DNA of 10,070 nucleotides, from contig SHLU01000068.1 in assembly GCA_004282995.1 (NCBI GenBank), forward strand, positions 1-10,070, in the 5' to 3' direction. Shown piece by piece: positions 1 through 6,734 of this stretch (its first letter is position 1; each line of letters begins with the position of its first letter). Under the pieces are notes generated by a model. The model was not told the DNA's origin, searched no databases, and saw nothing but the letters and a program-made list of their open reading frames with translations. The stretch is from Sphingomonadaceae bacterium. GTDB lineage: Bacteria > Pseudomonadota > Alphaproteobacteria > Sphingomonadales > Sphingomonadaceae. A program made the position numbers and the translations under genes.

Positions 1-1220
1 ACGATCCGGCCGACACCACGCTGCACCTGGTCGACGTTGCAACCGGCACCTATCGCGCGCTCAATGCCGGGGCTGCCGAGGCCGCAACCGACGCGGAATG
101 GATGACCGATGGCACTCTGGTGGCGATCATCCACAAGGGCGCCCAAACCCTGCTGCGGATGTATAATGGCGATGGCAGCGTGAAGGGCGAGATTGATGCC
201 GGTGCGCTGATCCTGACCGATGTCGAGACTGGCGGCGATAAGATTTTCGTCGAAGCCAACTCACCGGCCCATCCAGGTGAGATCTTCGCACTCGACGGCA
301 ATAGCTTCACCCGCTGGACCTCGCACAACCCATGGCTGTCAGAAATCGACTTCGGAACCCAGCGCACGATCACCTATACCGCGCGTGACGGTCAACAGGT
401 CGAAGGCATCCTGATCGAGCCCGTGGGTGGTCCGGCCAAGGGCGGATCGCCAACCATCATGATGGTGCATGGCGGGCCCGAGGCGCATTATTCGAACGGT
501 TGGCTGACGGCCTATTCGATGCCGGGCCAGGTCGGTGCCGGCAAAGGCTACGCCGTATTCCACCCGAACTATCGCGGCTCGACCGCCTATGGCACGGCCT
601 TCTCGAAGCAGCATCAGGGCAATTACACCGACCCTGAATTCACCGACATCGTCGATGCCAAGCGGCACCTGGTCAAGGCGGGCATTACCGATGCCAAGCG
701 CACCGGGATCACCGGCGGCTCTTATGGCGGCTATGCCAGCGCCTGGGGCGCAACGCATGATTCGGCCGAATATGTTGCAGCGGTGATGTTTGTCGGCATT
801 TCCAACCAGATCAGCAAGTTCGGCACCACCGACATCCCGTACGAGATGTACAATGTGCACAGCCGCAAGTGGCCGTGGGACGATTGGCAGGCAATGCTCG
901 ACGTGTCGCCCATCTACCATGTCGACAAGGCCGAAACGCCGATCCTGATCATGCACGGACAGGAAGACACCCGCGTCGATCCGAGCCAGAGCTATGAACT
1001 CTATCGTTCGATCAAGGTGCGCAAGCCTGATACGCCAGTTCGCATGGTGCTCTATCCCGGCGAGCCGCATGGCAACCGCCGTGCAGCCAGCCGTTATGAC
1101 TATAATCTGCGGATGCTGCGTTGGTTCGACACCTATCTCAAGACCGGCAATCGCAAGGCTCCGCTGCCTTCGGCACGGCCCGAGTTGAAGATCGAAAAGG
1201 ACGATGAGAGCAAGGACTGA
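1..1220 (+). CDS. S9 family (prolyl oligopeptidase-like) serine peptidase, 5'-truncated
   Basis: The reading frame is open from position 3, so the ATG at 102 is internal and the true start lies upstream of the window; 405 residues are visible. The first hundred or so residues look like the end of the N-terminal beta-propeller. The rest is the alpha/beta-hydrolase catalytic domain. It shows the HGGP oxyanion-region motif (His codon at 468), the nucleophile elbow GGSYGGY (Ser codon at 720), the acid in HGQEDTRVD (Asp codon at 966) and the catalytic His in GEPHGNRR (codon at 1068), so the Ser-Asp-His triad is complete and correctly ordered. Enzymes of this family cleave short peptides, often after proline or as dipeptidyl/acylaminoacyl peptidases. 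Many sphingomonad members are periplasmic, but the signal-peptide region is not visible here. The gene ends in TGA just before a strong terminator. The family is certain; the exact specificity is not determined. Confidence 0.93.
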   Translation, partial: DPADTTLHLVDVATGTYRALNAGAAEAATDAEWMTDGTLVAIIHKGAQTLLRMYNGDGSVKGEIDAGALILTDVETGGDKIFVEANSPAHPGEIFALDGNSFTRWTSHNPWLSEIDFGTQRTITYTARDGQQVEGILIEPVGGPAKGGSPTIMMVHGGPEAHYSNGWLTAYSMPGQVGAGKGYAVFHPNYRGSTAYGTAFSKQHQGNYTDPEFTDIVDAKRHLVKAGITDAKRTGITGGSYGGYASAWGATHDSAEYVAAVMFVGISNQISKFGTTDIPYEMYNVHSRKWPWDDWQAMLDVSPIYHVDKAETPILIMHGQEDTRVDPSQSYELYRSIKVRKPDTPVRMVLYPGEPHGNRRAASRYDYNLRMLRWFDTYLKTGNRKAPLPSARPELKIEKDDESKD

Positions 1221-1226
1221 CAAATG

Positions 1227-1257
1227 AAAAGGGCCCCGGAAATCCGGGGCCCTTTTT
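1227..1257. terminator. Rho-independent terminator, probably bidirectional
   Basis: GGGCCCCGGA at 1231-1240 is followed, two bases later, by its exact reverse complement at 1243-1252. The realistic structure is a 9-bp GC stem with an AAAT loop. Four A residues (1227-1230) precede it and five T residues (1253-1257) follow it. It therefore reads as an intrinsic terminator on both strands. It sits 7 bases after the stop of the S9 peptidase and about 22 bases past the stop of the convergent MipA/OmpV gene, so it plausibly ends both transcripts. Confidence 0.88.
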
Positions 1258-1279
1258 CCTTGCAGTGAAACGGCTCGGT

Positions 1280-2182
1280 CTAGAAGGTGTAGCCCAGCCC
1301 CGCACCGATCAGCCATTGATCGGCGCTGCCGCGCAAGGCGGTCAGCGGGGTGTCCTGGGCATCGCCCATCAAACGAGAATAACCGCCGATCCCGACAAGG
1401 GAGAGACCGCCGTCGGTAACGTCTCCATTGAGGTCAAAAGCCACGAACAGATTGGCGCCAAGGCTCTGCAATCCGCCTTCGGCCTGGAAGGCCGGCAGCC
1501 CGCTAGTGATGCTCTGCGCCGGAGTGACGCTGTAGTAATAGTCGGCGAAATCGTCATCGACGAAACTCGCACCCAGCGATAGCGAAGCGGCTATCCCCTG
1601 GCTGAGCGGCGTGAAATAGGTGACCCCGGGCGATACCGACATGCCGCTATGCGCGCCGGCAATGTCCCACAGAGCGTCTACGTTGAAGCTGAGGCTGTCA
1701 TAGGGATTGAGGACCTGCGGAAAGCTGACCCCGGCTGTGGGGCCGACTTCGATCGCGCGATCGAGTTCGCCAAGGGTCTCGACCACCGGGTCCTTGATAC
1801 CCTTGATATCGGCGCGGTCGCTGCGCAGCCGCCCGGCAATGCCGAAATCGAACGACACGCCCTCGGCAGCATCGGGCACGAAATCCACTGCCAAGCCCGC
1901 CGGGCGTGGACTGATATCGATCCCTCCGACACTCGCTTGGACGATCGGCAGGGGGAAGATGACGTAATCGTCGGACCCCGAGTAGCTCGGACCGAAAGCC
2001 GCGCCGAAGCCGATCGACAGGAAATCACCGTCAAATACTGTTGTGGGCGGGCCACCCGCCGGCACTGCCTGGTCGGGCGCGGCGCCCGGCTCGGCGACGT
2101 CCTGCGCAGCCAGCGGTGCCGCCGCAAGCGCCATAATCGGAAGGGCGACACGGCGCAGCGCGCCAGATGTTATGCGGTTCAT
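1280..2182 (-). CDS. MipA/OmpV family outer-membrane beta-barrel protein
   Basis: This 300-residue protein has a clear Sec signal peptide: a basic start (R3, R10, R11), a hydrophobic stretch at about residues 12-22 and a likely cleavage after LAA at 24-26. A short Pro/Ala-rich mature N-terminus follows. The remainder has alternating aromatic and glycine-rich amphipathic segments typical of outer-membrane strands, with FGAAFGPSYSGSDDYV at the start of the barrel. It ends in GLGYTF, where a C-terminal phenylalanine is the usual BAM recognition signal. The pattern and length fit the MipA/OmpV family. Members have been described as MltA-interacting scaffolds in E. coli or as general outer-membrane proteins, so the role here is unknown. 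The ATG at 2182 is supported by GGAG at 2193-2196 (minus strand), 10 bases upstream. The gene is convergent with the S9 peptidase and divergent from crtY. There is no evidence that it takes part in carotenoid metabolism. Confidence 0.82.
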   Translation of the reverse strand: MNRITSGALRRVALPIMALAAAPLAAQDVAEPGAAPDQAVPAGGPPTTVFDGDFLSIGFGAAFGPSYSGSDDYVIFPLPIVQASVGGIDISPRPAGLAVDFVPDAAEGVSFDFGIAGRLRSDRADIKGIKDPVVETLGELDRAIEVGPTAGVSFPQVLNPYDSLSFNVDALWDIAGAHSGMSVSPGVTYFTPLSQGIAASLSLGASFVDDDFADYYYSVTPAQSITSGLPAFQAEGGLQSLGANLFVAFDLNGDVTDGGLSLVGIGGYSRLMGDAQDTPLTALRGSADQWLIGAGLGYTF

Positions 2183-2279
2183 GGCGTTTCAACTCCGGGT
2201 ATGGGCGGAGGTTCCTCGCCCCGACACCACCACAGATAATCAGATTGCCGCCAGCCGTCACGCCCCCTAGTGCGATCAG
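2183..2279. promoter_or_regulatory. Divergent intergenic region between the mipA-like gene and crtY
   Basis: These 97 bases separate two divergent start codons and must hold, or lie close to, the promoters of both the outer-membrane gene and the crt cluster. The only AT-rich patch is around 2235-2246 (AGATAATCAGATT), a plausible core promoter area for either direction. I could not assign convincing -35/-10 pairs. I saw no TGT-N12-ACA palindrome of the PpsR/CrtJ type that controls pigment genes in many phototrophic alphaproteobacteria. The call rests on position only. Confidence 0.4.
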
Positions 2280-3458
2280 GTGATGAGCGGGGGCAAGGCA
2301 GATGTGGCAATCGTAGGCGGCGGGCTATCAGGTGGCCTGATCGCACTGGCGCTGCAGCAATCGCGGCCCGATTGCCAGGTGGTCCTGCTCGAAGGCGGTG
2401 AAACGCTGGGCGGCAACCACCGCTGGAGCTGGTTTGCCAGCGATTGCGACAGCGAGGGCGAGGCCGTGCTGGCCCGCTTTCGCAAGAGCCGGTGGGATGG
2501 CTACGACGTGGTTTTTCCAGCCCATTCGCGACGACTCGAAACGAGCTACTTTTCACTCGCATCGCATGACTTCGATGCTGCTTTGCGCCGCGAACTGGCC
2601 CCGCAGACCATCCGCACCGGGGCAGTTGCCCAGCATTGCACCCATGACAGCGTGACCCTCGCCAGCGGAGAGATCGTCAACGCGCGCAGCGTGATCGATT
2701 GCCGGGGGTTTTCTCCCTCGCCCCACGTCCGCGGCGGGTGGCAAGTTTTCATGGGACGACACATGCGCACCCGCACCCCGCACGGGATCGCCCATCCGGT
2801 GATCATGGACGCCAGTGTCGACCAGACCCACGGCTATCGCTTTGTTTATGTCCTGCCCCTGGGAGCAAGCGATATCTTTATCGAGGACACCTACTATCAG
2901 GACACGCCCGAGCTGGACCGCTCGGCGCTGTCGGCTCGGCTCGATGCCTATGCCGGCGACCAAGGATGGGAAGGCGATATCATCGGCAGCGAGACCGGGG
3001 TGCTGCCTGTGGTGACCGGAGGCGACTTCAGCGCGTATCGGCGCGATGCCGGTCTCGACCGGGTCGCCACTGCCGGCACGGGTGCTCTGCTGGCGCATCC
3101 CCTGACCAGCTATACGGTGCCCTTCGCGGTCCGCACCGCGCAGCTTGTGGCGCAGAATGCCGATCTGCCCGGCGACCAGCTTGCCGCCCTGCTTGCCGAC
3201 CAGGCGCGGCAGCACTGGAACCGGACCGGCTATTACAGGCTTTTGGGCAGCATGCTGTTCGGTGCCGCTTCGCCTAGGGAACGCTATCGGGTGTTCGAGC
3301 GGTTCTATCGTCTCGACCGAGATCTGATCGAACGGTTCTATGCCGGTCGCTCGACGCTGGGTGACAAGCTGCGCGTGTTGAGCGGCAAGCCGCCTGTTCC
3401 CGTGCTGCGCGCGATCGCAGCCATTGCCAACAAACAGCCGCCGCTGGTGGCCCGCTGA
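2280..3458 (+). CDS. crtY: Lycopene beta-cyclase CrtY
   Basis: CrtY cyclises both psi-ends of lycopene to give beta-carotene and is an FAD/NAD(P)H-dependent, membrane-associated enzyme. The 392-residue protein starts with a dinucleotide-binding fold (VAIVGGGLSGG at 9-19), followed by an acidic residue ending the second strand (LLEGG) and the cyclase motif GGNHRWSWF. The conserved C-terminal region HPLTSYTVPFAVR begins at residue 273, where other CrtY proteins carry HPTTGYSLP-like sequence. Length matches the proteobacterial CrtY family. The start is either GTG at 2280 or the adjacent ATG at 2283; neither has a well-spaced Shine-Dalgarno sequence, since the AGG at 2278-2280 is too close. It is the first gene of the crt run, and crtI begins 22 bases after its stop. 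The family call is firm from the motifs and the neighbouring crtI and crtB. Confidence 0.95.
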   Translation: MMSGGKADVAIVGGGLSGGLIALALQQSRPDCQVVLLEGGETLGGNHRWSWFASDCDSEGEAVLARFRKSRWDGYDVVFPAHSRRLETSYFSLASHDFDAALRRELAPQTIRTGAVAQHCTHDSVTLASGEIVNARSVIDCRGFSPSPHVRGGWQVFMGRHMRTRTPHGIAHPVIMDASVDQTHGYRFVYVLPLGASDIFIEDTYYQDTPELDRSALSARLDAYAGDQGWEGDIIGSETGVLPVVTGGDFSAYRRDAGLDRVATAGTGALLAHPLTSYTVPFAVRTAQLVAQNADLPGDQLAALLADQARQHWNRTGYYRLLGSMLFGAASPRERYRVFERFYRLDRDLIERFYAGRSTLGDKLRVLSGKPPVPVLRAIAAIANKQPPLVAR

Positions 3459-3480
3459 ACGCCGAAAGCCAATACCTGCC

Positions 3481-4986
3481 ATGAATCCTCCGCAAGACAA
3501 AGACGCCAAGACGGCCTGCATCATCGGCGCAGGCTTCGGCGGACTGGCGCTTGCCATCCGCCTGCAGAGTGCGGGCATCGCCACCACCGTGATCGAGGGC
3601 CGCGACAAGCCCGGCGGGCGGGCCTATTTCTGGGAGCGTGACGGCTTCACCTTCGATGCCGGACCGACGGTGGTGACCGATCCCGACTGCCTCAAGGAAT
3701 TGTGGGCGTTGACCGGCCACGACATGAAGCGCGATGTCGAATTGATGCCGGTGCGCCCCTTTTACCGGCTCAACTGGCCCGATGGTCACAATTTCGATTA
3801 TTCGAACGACAAGGCCTCGCTCTACAAGGAAATCGAGAAGCTCAACCCTAACGACGTTGCCGGCTACCAGCGCTTCCTCGAATACGCCGCCGGGGTTTAC
3901 GAAGAAGGCTACGTCAAGCTGGGCACCGTGCCTTTCCTCGATTTCAAGTCGATGATGAAGGCGGCTCCCGCGCTGGCCAAGAAACAAGCCTGGCGCAGCG
4001 TCTATTCGATGGTGTCGAGCTATGTCGAAAGCGAGAAATTGCGCGAGGCCTTGAGTTTCCACACGCTGCTGGTGGGCGGCAACCCAATGAAAACAAGCAG
4101 CATCTATGCCTTGATCCACAAGCTCGAAATGGATGGCGGCGTGTGGTGGACGCGTGGCGGAACCAACCGCCTGATAGCCGGGATGATCCGCCATTTCGAA
4201 CGGCTGGGCGGAACGATGAAGATCGGCGATCCGGTAGTCCGTGTACATACGCAGAACGATCGGGCGCGCGAAGTCGAGACCGCCAGCGGCTGGCGCCAGC
4301 CTTTTGATGCCGTCGCCAGCAACGCCGATATCGTCCATTCCTACCAGGATCTGCTCGGCCGCGACCAACGCGGCTGGCGGATGGGCAAACGACTGAAGAA
4401 AAAGAGCTACAGCCCGTCCCTGTTTGTGGTCCATTTCGGGCTCGAGGGCACCTGGCCGGGCATCCCGCACCACATGATCCTGTTCGGGCCGCGCTACAAA
4501 GGACTGCTGAGGGACATTTACGAGAACGGCGTCCTGCCGGAGGATTTCAGCATCTACCTGCACCATCCGACGGTGACCGATCCGAGCATGGCCCCGCCAG
4601 GCAAAAGCACGTTTTATGCGCTGGTCCCGGTCGCCCACATGGGCAAGCTCAAGATCGACTGGGACAAGGTCGGGCCGGAACTGGAAAAGCGTATCCTCGA
4701 CGAAATCGGACGGCGACTGATCCCGGATATCCACGACCGGATCGTGACCAAGTTCCATTACGCGCCGAGCGATTTCGCGACCGACCTCAACGCGCATCTT
4801 GGCAGCGCCTTCAGCCTCGAGCCCGTGCTGACGCAAAGCGCGTTCTTCCGTGGTCACAACCGCGACGACGTGATCGACAATTTCTACCTGGTCGGGGCCG
4901 GCACCCATCCTGGTGCAGGCATCCCCGGCGTGGTCGGCAGCGCCAAGGCGACAGCGGGTCTGATGATCGAGGATTTGACATCCTGA
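3481..4986 (+). CDS. crtI: Phytoene desaturase CrtI
   Basis: CrtI is the bacterial FAD-dependent desaturase that converts phytoene, usually through four desaturations, into all-trans-lycopene, acting at the membrane. The 501-residue protein has the N-terminal FAD-binding motif CIIGAGFGG (13-21), then IEGRDKPGGRA and FDAGPTVVTDP. Near the C-terminus is the CrtI signature GAGTHPGAGIPGV (from residue 472) followed by SAKATAGLM. Length is normal for the family. I chose ATG 3481 because the FAD motif then sits at the usual distance from the N-terminus; the frame stays open upstream into crtY, but that extension lacks family character. The upstream Shine-Dalgarno is weak (GAAAG at 3464-3468). The gene lies 22 bases after crtY and 22 bases before the LOG gene. 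A four-step product (lycopene) is inferred from the neighbouring crtY. Confidence 0.96.
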   Translation: MNPPQDKDAKTACIIGAGFGGLALAIRLQSAGIATTVIEGRDKPGGRAYFWERDGFTFDAGPTVVTDPDCLKELWALTGHDMKRDVELMPVRPFYRLNWPDGHNFDYSNDKASLYKEIEKLNPNDVAGYQRFLEYAAGVYEEGYVKLGTVPFLDFKSMMKAAPALAKKQAWRSVYSMVSSYVESEKLREALSFHTLLVGGNPMKTSSIYALIHKLEMDGGVWWTRGGTNRLIAGMIRHFERLGGTMKIGDPVVRVHTQNDRAREVETASGWRQPFDAVASNADIVHSYQDLLGRDQRGWRMGKRLKKKSYSPSLFVVHFGLEGTWPGIPHHMILFGPRYKGLLRDIYENGVLPEDFSIYLHHPTVTDPSMAPPGKSTFYALVPVAHMGKLKIDWDKVGPELEKRILDEIGRRLIPDIHDRIVTKFHYAPSDFATDLNAHLGSAFSLEPVLTQSAFFRGHNRDDVIDNFYLVGAGTHPGAGIPGVVGSAKATAGLMIEDLTS

Positions 4987-5008
4987 CGCGCGCCGATACG
5001 GGGGCTTC

Positions 5009-5590
5009 ATGAAAAGACTTGCTGTATATTGCGGCTCCGCAACGCCCCGGGATCCGCGCTTTATGGAACTTGCCCGCGAGGTTGGCGCCGGTCTTGCCGA
5101 GCGAGGCATCGGAGTTGTTTATGGCGGTGGCCGACTGGGCCTGATGGGAGCCGTCGCCAGCGGCGCGCTCGACGCCGGGGGCGAGGTGATCGGGGTGATC
5201 CCTGAAGCGCTCGCAGGCAGCGAAGTCGCCAATAATGACTGCACCGAACTCCATACCGTTTCCGGCATGCACGAGCGCAAGCAGCAGTTCACCGACCTGT
5301 CCGACGGTTTCATCACAATCCCTGGCGGGGTCGGCACGATGGACGAATTGTGGGAAGCGATGAGCTGGGCGCAGCTTGGATACCATTCCAATCCAGTCGG
5401 ACTGCTCAACGCGTTTGGCTTTTTCGACGATCTGATCGCCTTCAACAGCCACATGGCCTCGGTGGGCTTTGTTCGACCTGCGCACCAGAATATCCTGATC
5501 GCCTCTGACAGTCTGCCGGAACTGCTGGACCAGATGGCGCGTTATCAGCCGCACACACCCATCTTCCGGATGAAGGCCGAAGATCTCTGA
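5009..5590 (+). CDS. LOG family (TIGR00730-type) nucleotide 5'-monophosphate phosphoribohydrolase
   Basis: This 193-residue protein has the complete LOG ('lonely guy') signature. It begins with AVYCGSA (CGS at 8-10), then VVYGGGRLGLMG (36-47), the catalytic MHERK (87-91, Arg90) and PGGVGTMDE (105-113, Glu113). Characterised LOG enzymes hydrolyse cytokinin riboside 5'-monophosphates, and often AMP or other nucleotides, to free base plus ribose 5-phosphate. They are cytosolic homo-oligomers with a Rossmann-like fold. The related lysine decarboxylase annotation seen in databases is a misnomer for this motif set. ATG 5009 is preceded by a GGGGG run (5000-5004). The gene sits between crtI (22-base gap) and crtB (1-base gap), so it is almost certainly on the same transcript. 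Its role in or beside carotenoid synthesis is unknown; tRNA-derived isopentenyl-adenine nucleotides are one possible isoprenoid-related substrate, which is inference. Confidence 0.93.
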   Translation: MKRLAVYCGSATPRDPRFMELAREVGAGLAERGIGVVYGGGRLGLMGAVASGALDAGGEVIGVIPEALAGSEVANNDCTELHTVSGMHERKQQFTDLSDGFITIPGGVGTMDELWEAMSWAQLGYHSNPVGLLNAFGFFDDLIAFNSHMASVGFVRPAHQNILIASDSLPELLDQMARYQPHTPIFRMKAEDL

Positions 5591-5591
5591 C

Positions 5592-6680
5592 GTGAGCAAG
5601 AAGAAACAGCCGATCCATAAGTTCAATGAGCGTCGGCTTGTTCCCTCTCTCATCCTGCGAGAGACGGTACCGCGCGCGGGCGGCGGCCGTGACCGATACG
5701 GGCTTGTCGCCAACAGCTATGCGATGATCGCTGAAGGGTCGAAGAGCTTTGCTTCGGCCAGTGCGCTGTTCGACCGGGCCACCCGTGAACGCGTCTGGAT
5801 GCTCTATGCCTGGTGCCGCCGCTGCGACGACATTGCCGATGGGCAGGACCTGGGCGGCGAACTGCGCGACCAGGAATACCGCACCGACAGGGTCAAGGCG
5901 ATCCGCGTCCTCACCCGCCGCGCGCTCGACGGCCAACCAACCGCAGACCTCGCTTTCGATGCCTTCGGCCAGGTTGCCAAGGAATGCCATCTGACGATGG
6001 AGATGGCCGAAGACGTCATCGCCGGCTTCGAACTCGATGCCGAAGGATGGCGTCCGAGGACAGAAGCCGATCTTGCCCGCTATTGTTACCATGTCGCCGG
6101 CGCTGTCGGGGTGATGATGGCGCGGGTGATGGGTGTTTCGGCGGATGATGGCGAAACGCTGGCCCGCGCCTGTGACCTGGGCATCGCCTTTCAACTCGCC
6201 AACATCGCCCGCGACCTCGACGAGGACGATGCCGCCGGGCGTTGTTATATCCCGCACGAATGGCTGGCCGAGGAAGACATCGAGCCGGGCCAGCTGATGA
6301 AGCCGCACCATCGCGGCGAGGTTTCGGATATCGCACGCCGGTTGGCGGTGATGATGGACCGCCATGCGCGGGCCGCGAAACTGGGCACAACCAGGCTTCC
6401 GCTGCGGAGCCGCTGGGCCGTTCTGGCCGCGGCAAATATCTACACCGCGATCGGGCACGAAGTCGATGCACGAGGGCGCGCCGCCTGGGATCGGCGCGTG
6501 GTAATCCCGCGATACCGCAAGCTGGGGATGATCATCTCGGCATTCTTCGAAGCCTTGCGCAACAAGCCCTTGCCGCCCGACGATATGCCTGCCTGGAATT
6601 ACGGAGACATTCTGCTCGACGTGCGGATGCGCGGCAAGATTGCCGAGCCGCCGATGACGCCGCTGCCCGACGAGGGTTAG
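5592..6680 (+). CDS. crtB: Phytoene synthase CrtB
   Basis: CrtB condenses two geranylgeranyl diphosphates head-to-head to phytoene, the first committed carotenoid step, using Mg2+-diphosphate binding. The 362-residue protein has GSKSFA followed by WCRRCDDIADG, with the first Asp-rich motif at D79-D83. The second Asp-rich motif is NIARDLDEDDAAGRCYIP at 204-221. Both are intact, so the enzyme should be active. The start is GTG at 5592, one base after the TGA of the LOG gene. An in-frame stop (TGA 5571-5573) lies just upstream and no other usable start codon lies between 5592 and the conserved core, so the choice is well constrained. This gives a basic N-terminal extension of roughly 35-40 residues (SKKKQPIHKFNERR...) before the usual family start. 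A small hairpin (TCTCTC 5646-5651 with GAGAGA 5659-5664) lies within it. No clear Shine-Dalgarno is seen, so translation may depend on coupling to the LOG gene. Confidence 0.95.
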   Translation: MSKKKQPIHKFNERRLVPSLILRETVPRAGGGRDRYGLVANSYAMIAEGSKSFASASALFDRATRERVWMLYAWCRRCDDIADGQDLGGELRDQEYRTDRVKAIRVLTRRALDGQPTADLAFDAFGQVAKECHLTMEMAEDVIAGFELDAEGWRPRTEADLARYCYHVAGAVGVMMARVMGVSADDGETLARACDLGIAFQLANIARDLDEDDAAGRCYIPHEWLAEEDIEPGQLMKPHHRGEVSDIARRLAVMMDRHARAAKLGTTRLPLRSRWAVLAAANIYTAIGHEVDARGRAAWDRRVVIPRYRKLGMIISAFFEALRNKPLPPDDMPAWNYGDILLDVRMRGKIAEPPMTPLPDEG

Positions 6681-6702
6681 GGCTTCGTTCGTGACGGCTT
6701 GC

Positions 6703-6719
6703 CGAGCGCCGCGCGCTCG
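6703..6719. other. Small hairpin in the crtB-carboxylase gap
   Basis: CGAGCG (6703-6708) and CGCTCG (6714-6719) are exact reverse complements around a 5-base loop, within the 54-base gap between crtB and the carboxylase alpha gene. No T-run follows, so it is not a convincing intrinsic terminator, and in GC-rich DNA such a short stem can be chance. It could attenuate or partly separate the crt and carboxylase transcripts. No promoter was recognised in the gap. Confidence 0.25.
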
Positions 6720-6734
6720 CCTAGCCATCGCACC

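Noticed and set aside
102..104. ATG at 102 as the start of the S9 peptidase
   Set aside because: The frame is open to the left edge and 372 residues would leave the beta-propeller domain largely missing; the gene is simply cut by the window.
339..1316. Minus-strand open frame of 325 codons opposite the S9 peptidase
   Set aside because: It crosses the strong terminator and overlaps the catalytic-domain coding region. Its His/Asp/Arg/Gly-rich composition is typical of antisense to GC-rich genes.
3424..3480. Upstream in-frame extension of crtI into the end of crtY
   Set aside because: The extra 19 residues overlap crtY, are rich in Arg/Pro/Trp without family similarity, and ATG 3481 puts the FAD motif at the normal position.
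2553..3608. Minus-strand open frame of 351 codons opposite crtY and the crtI start
   Set aside because: No recognisable domain; fully explained as the complement of crtY coding sequence.
3274..5109. A 611-codon open frame on the minus strand opposite crtI and its flanks
   Set aside because: It lies opposite genes with clear family motifs, its translation has no recognisable domain, and long antisense frames are expected from GC-rich codon bias.
5009..5590. Lysine decarboxylase annotation for the LOG-family gene
   Set aside because: The PGGVGTMDE and MHERK motifs define LOG phosphoribohydrolases; no pyridoxal-phosphate enzyme features are present, and the old name is a known misannotation.
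5646..5664. 6-bp inverted repeat at the 5' end of crtB as an RNA regulatory element
   Set aside because: It is short, inside coding sequence, has no T-run, and such repeats are frequent by chance.
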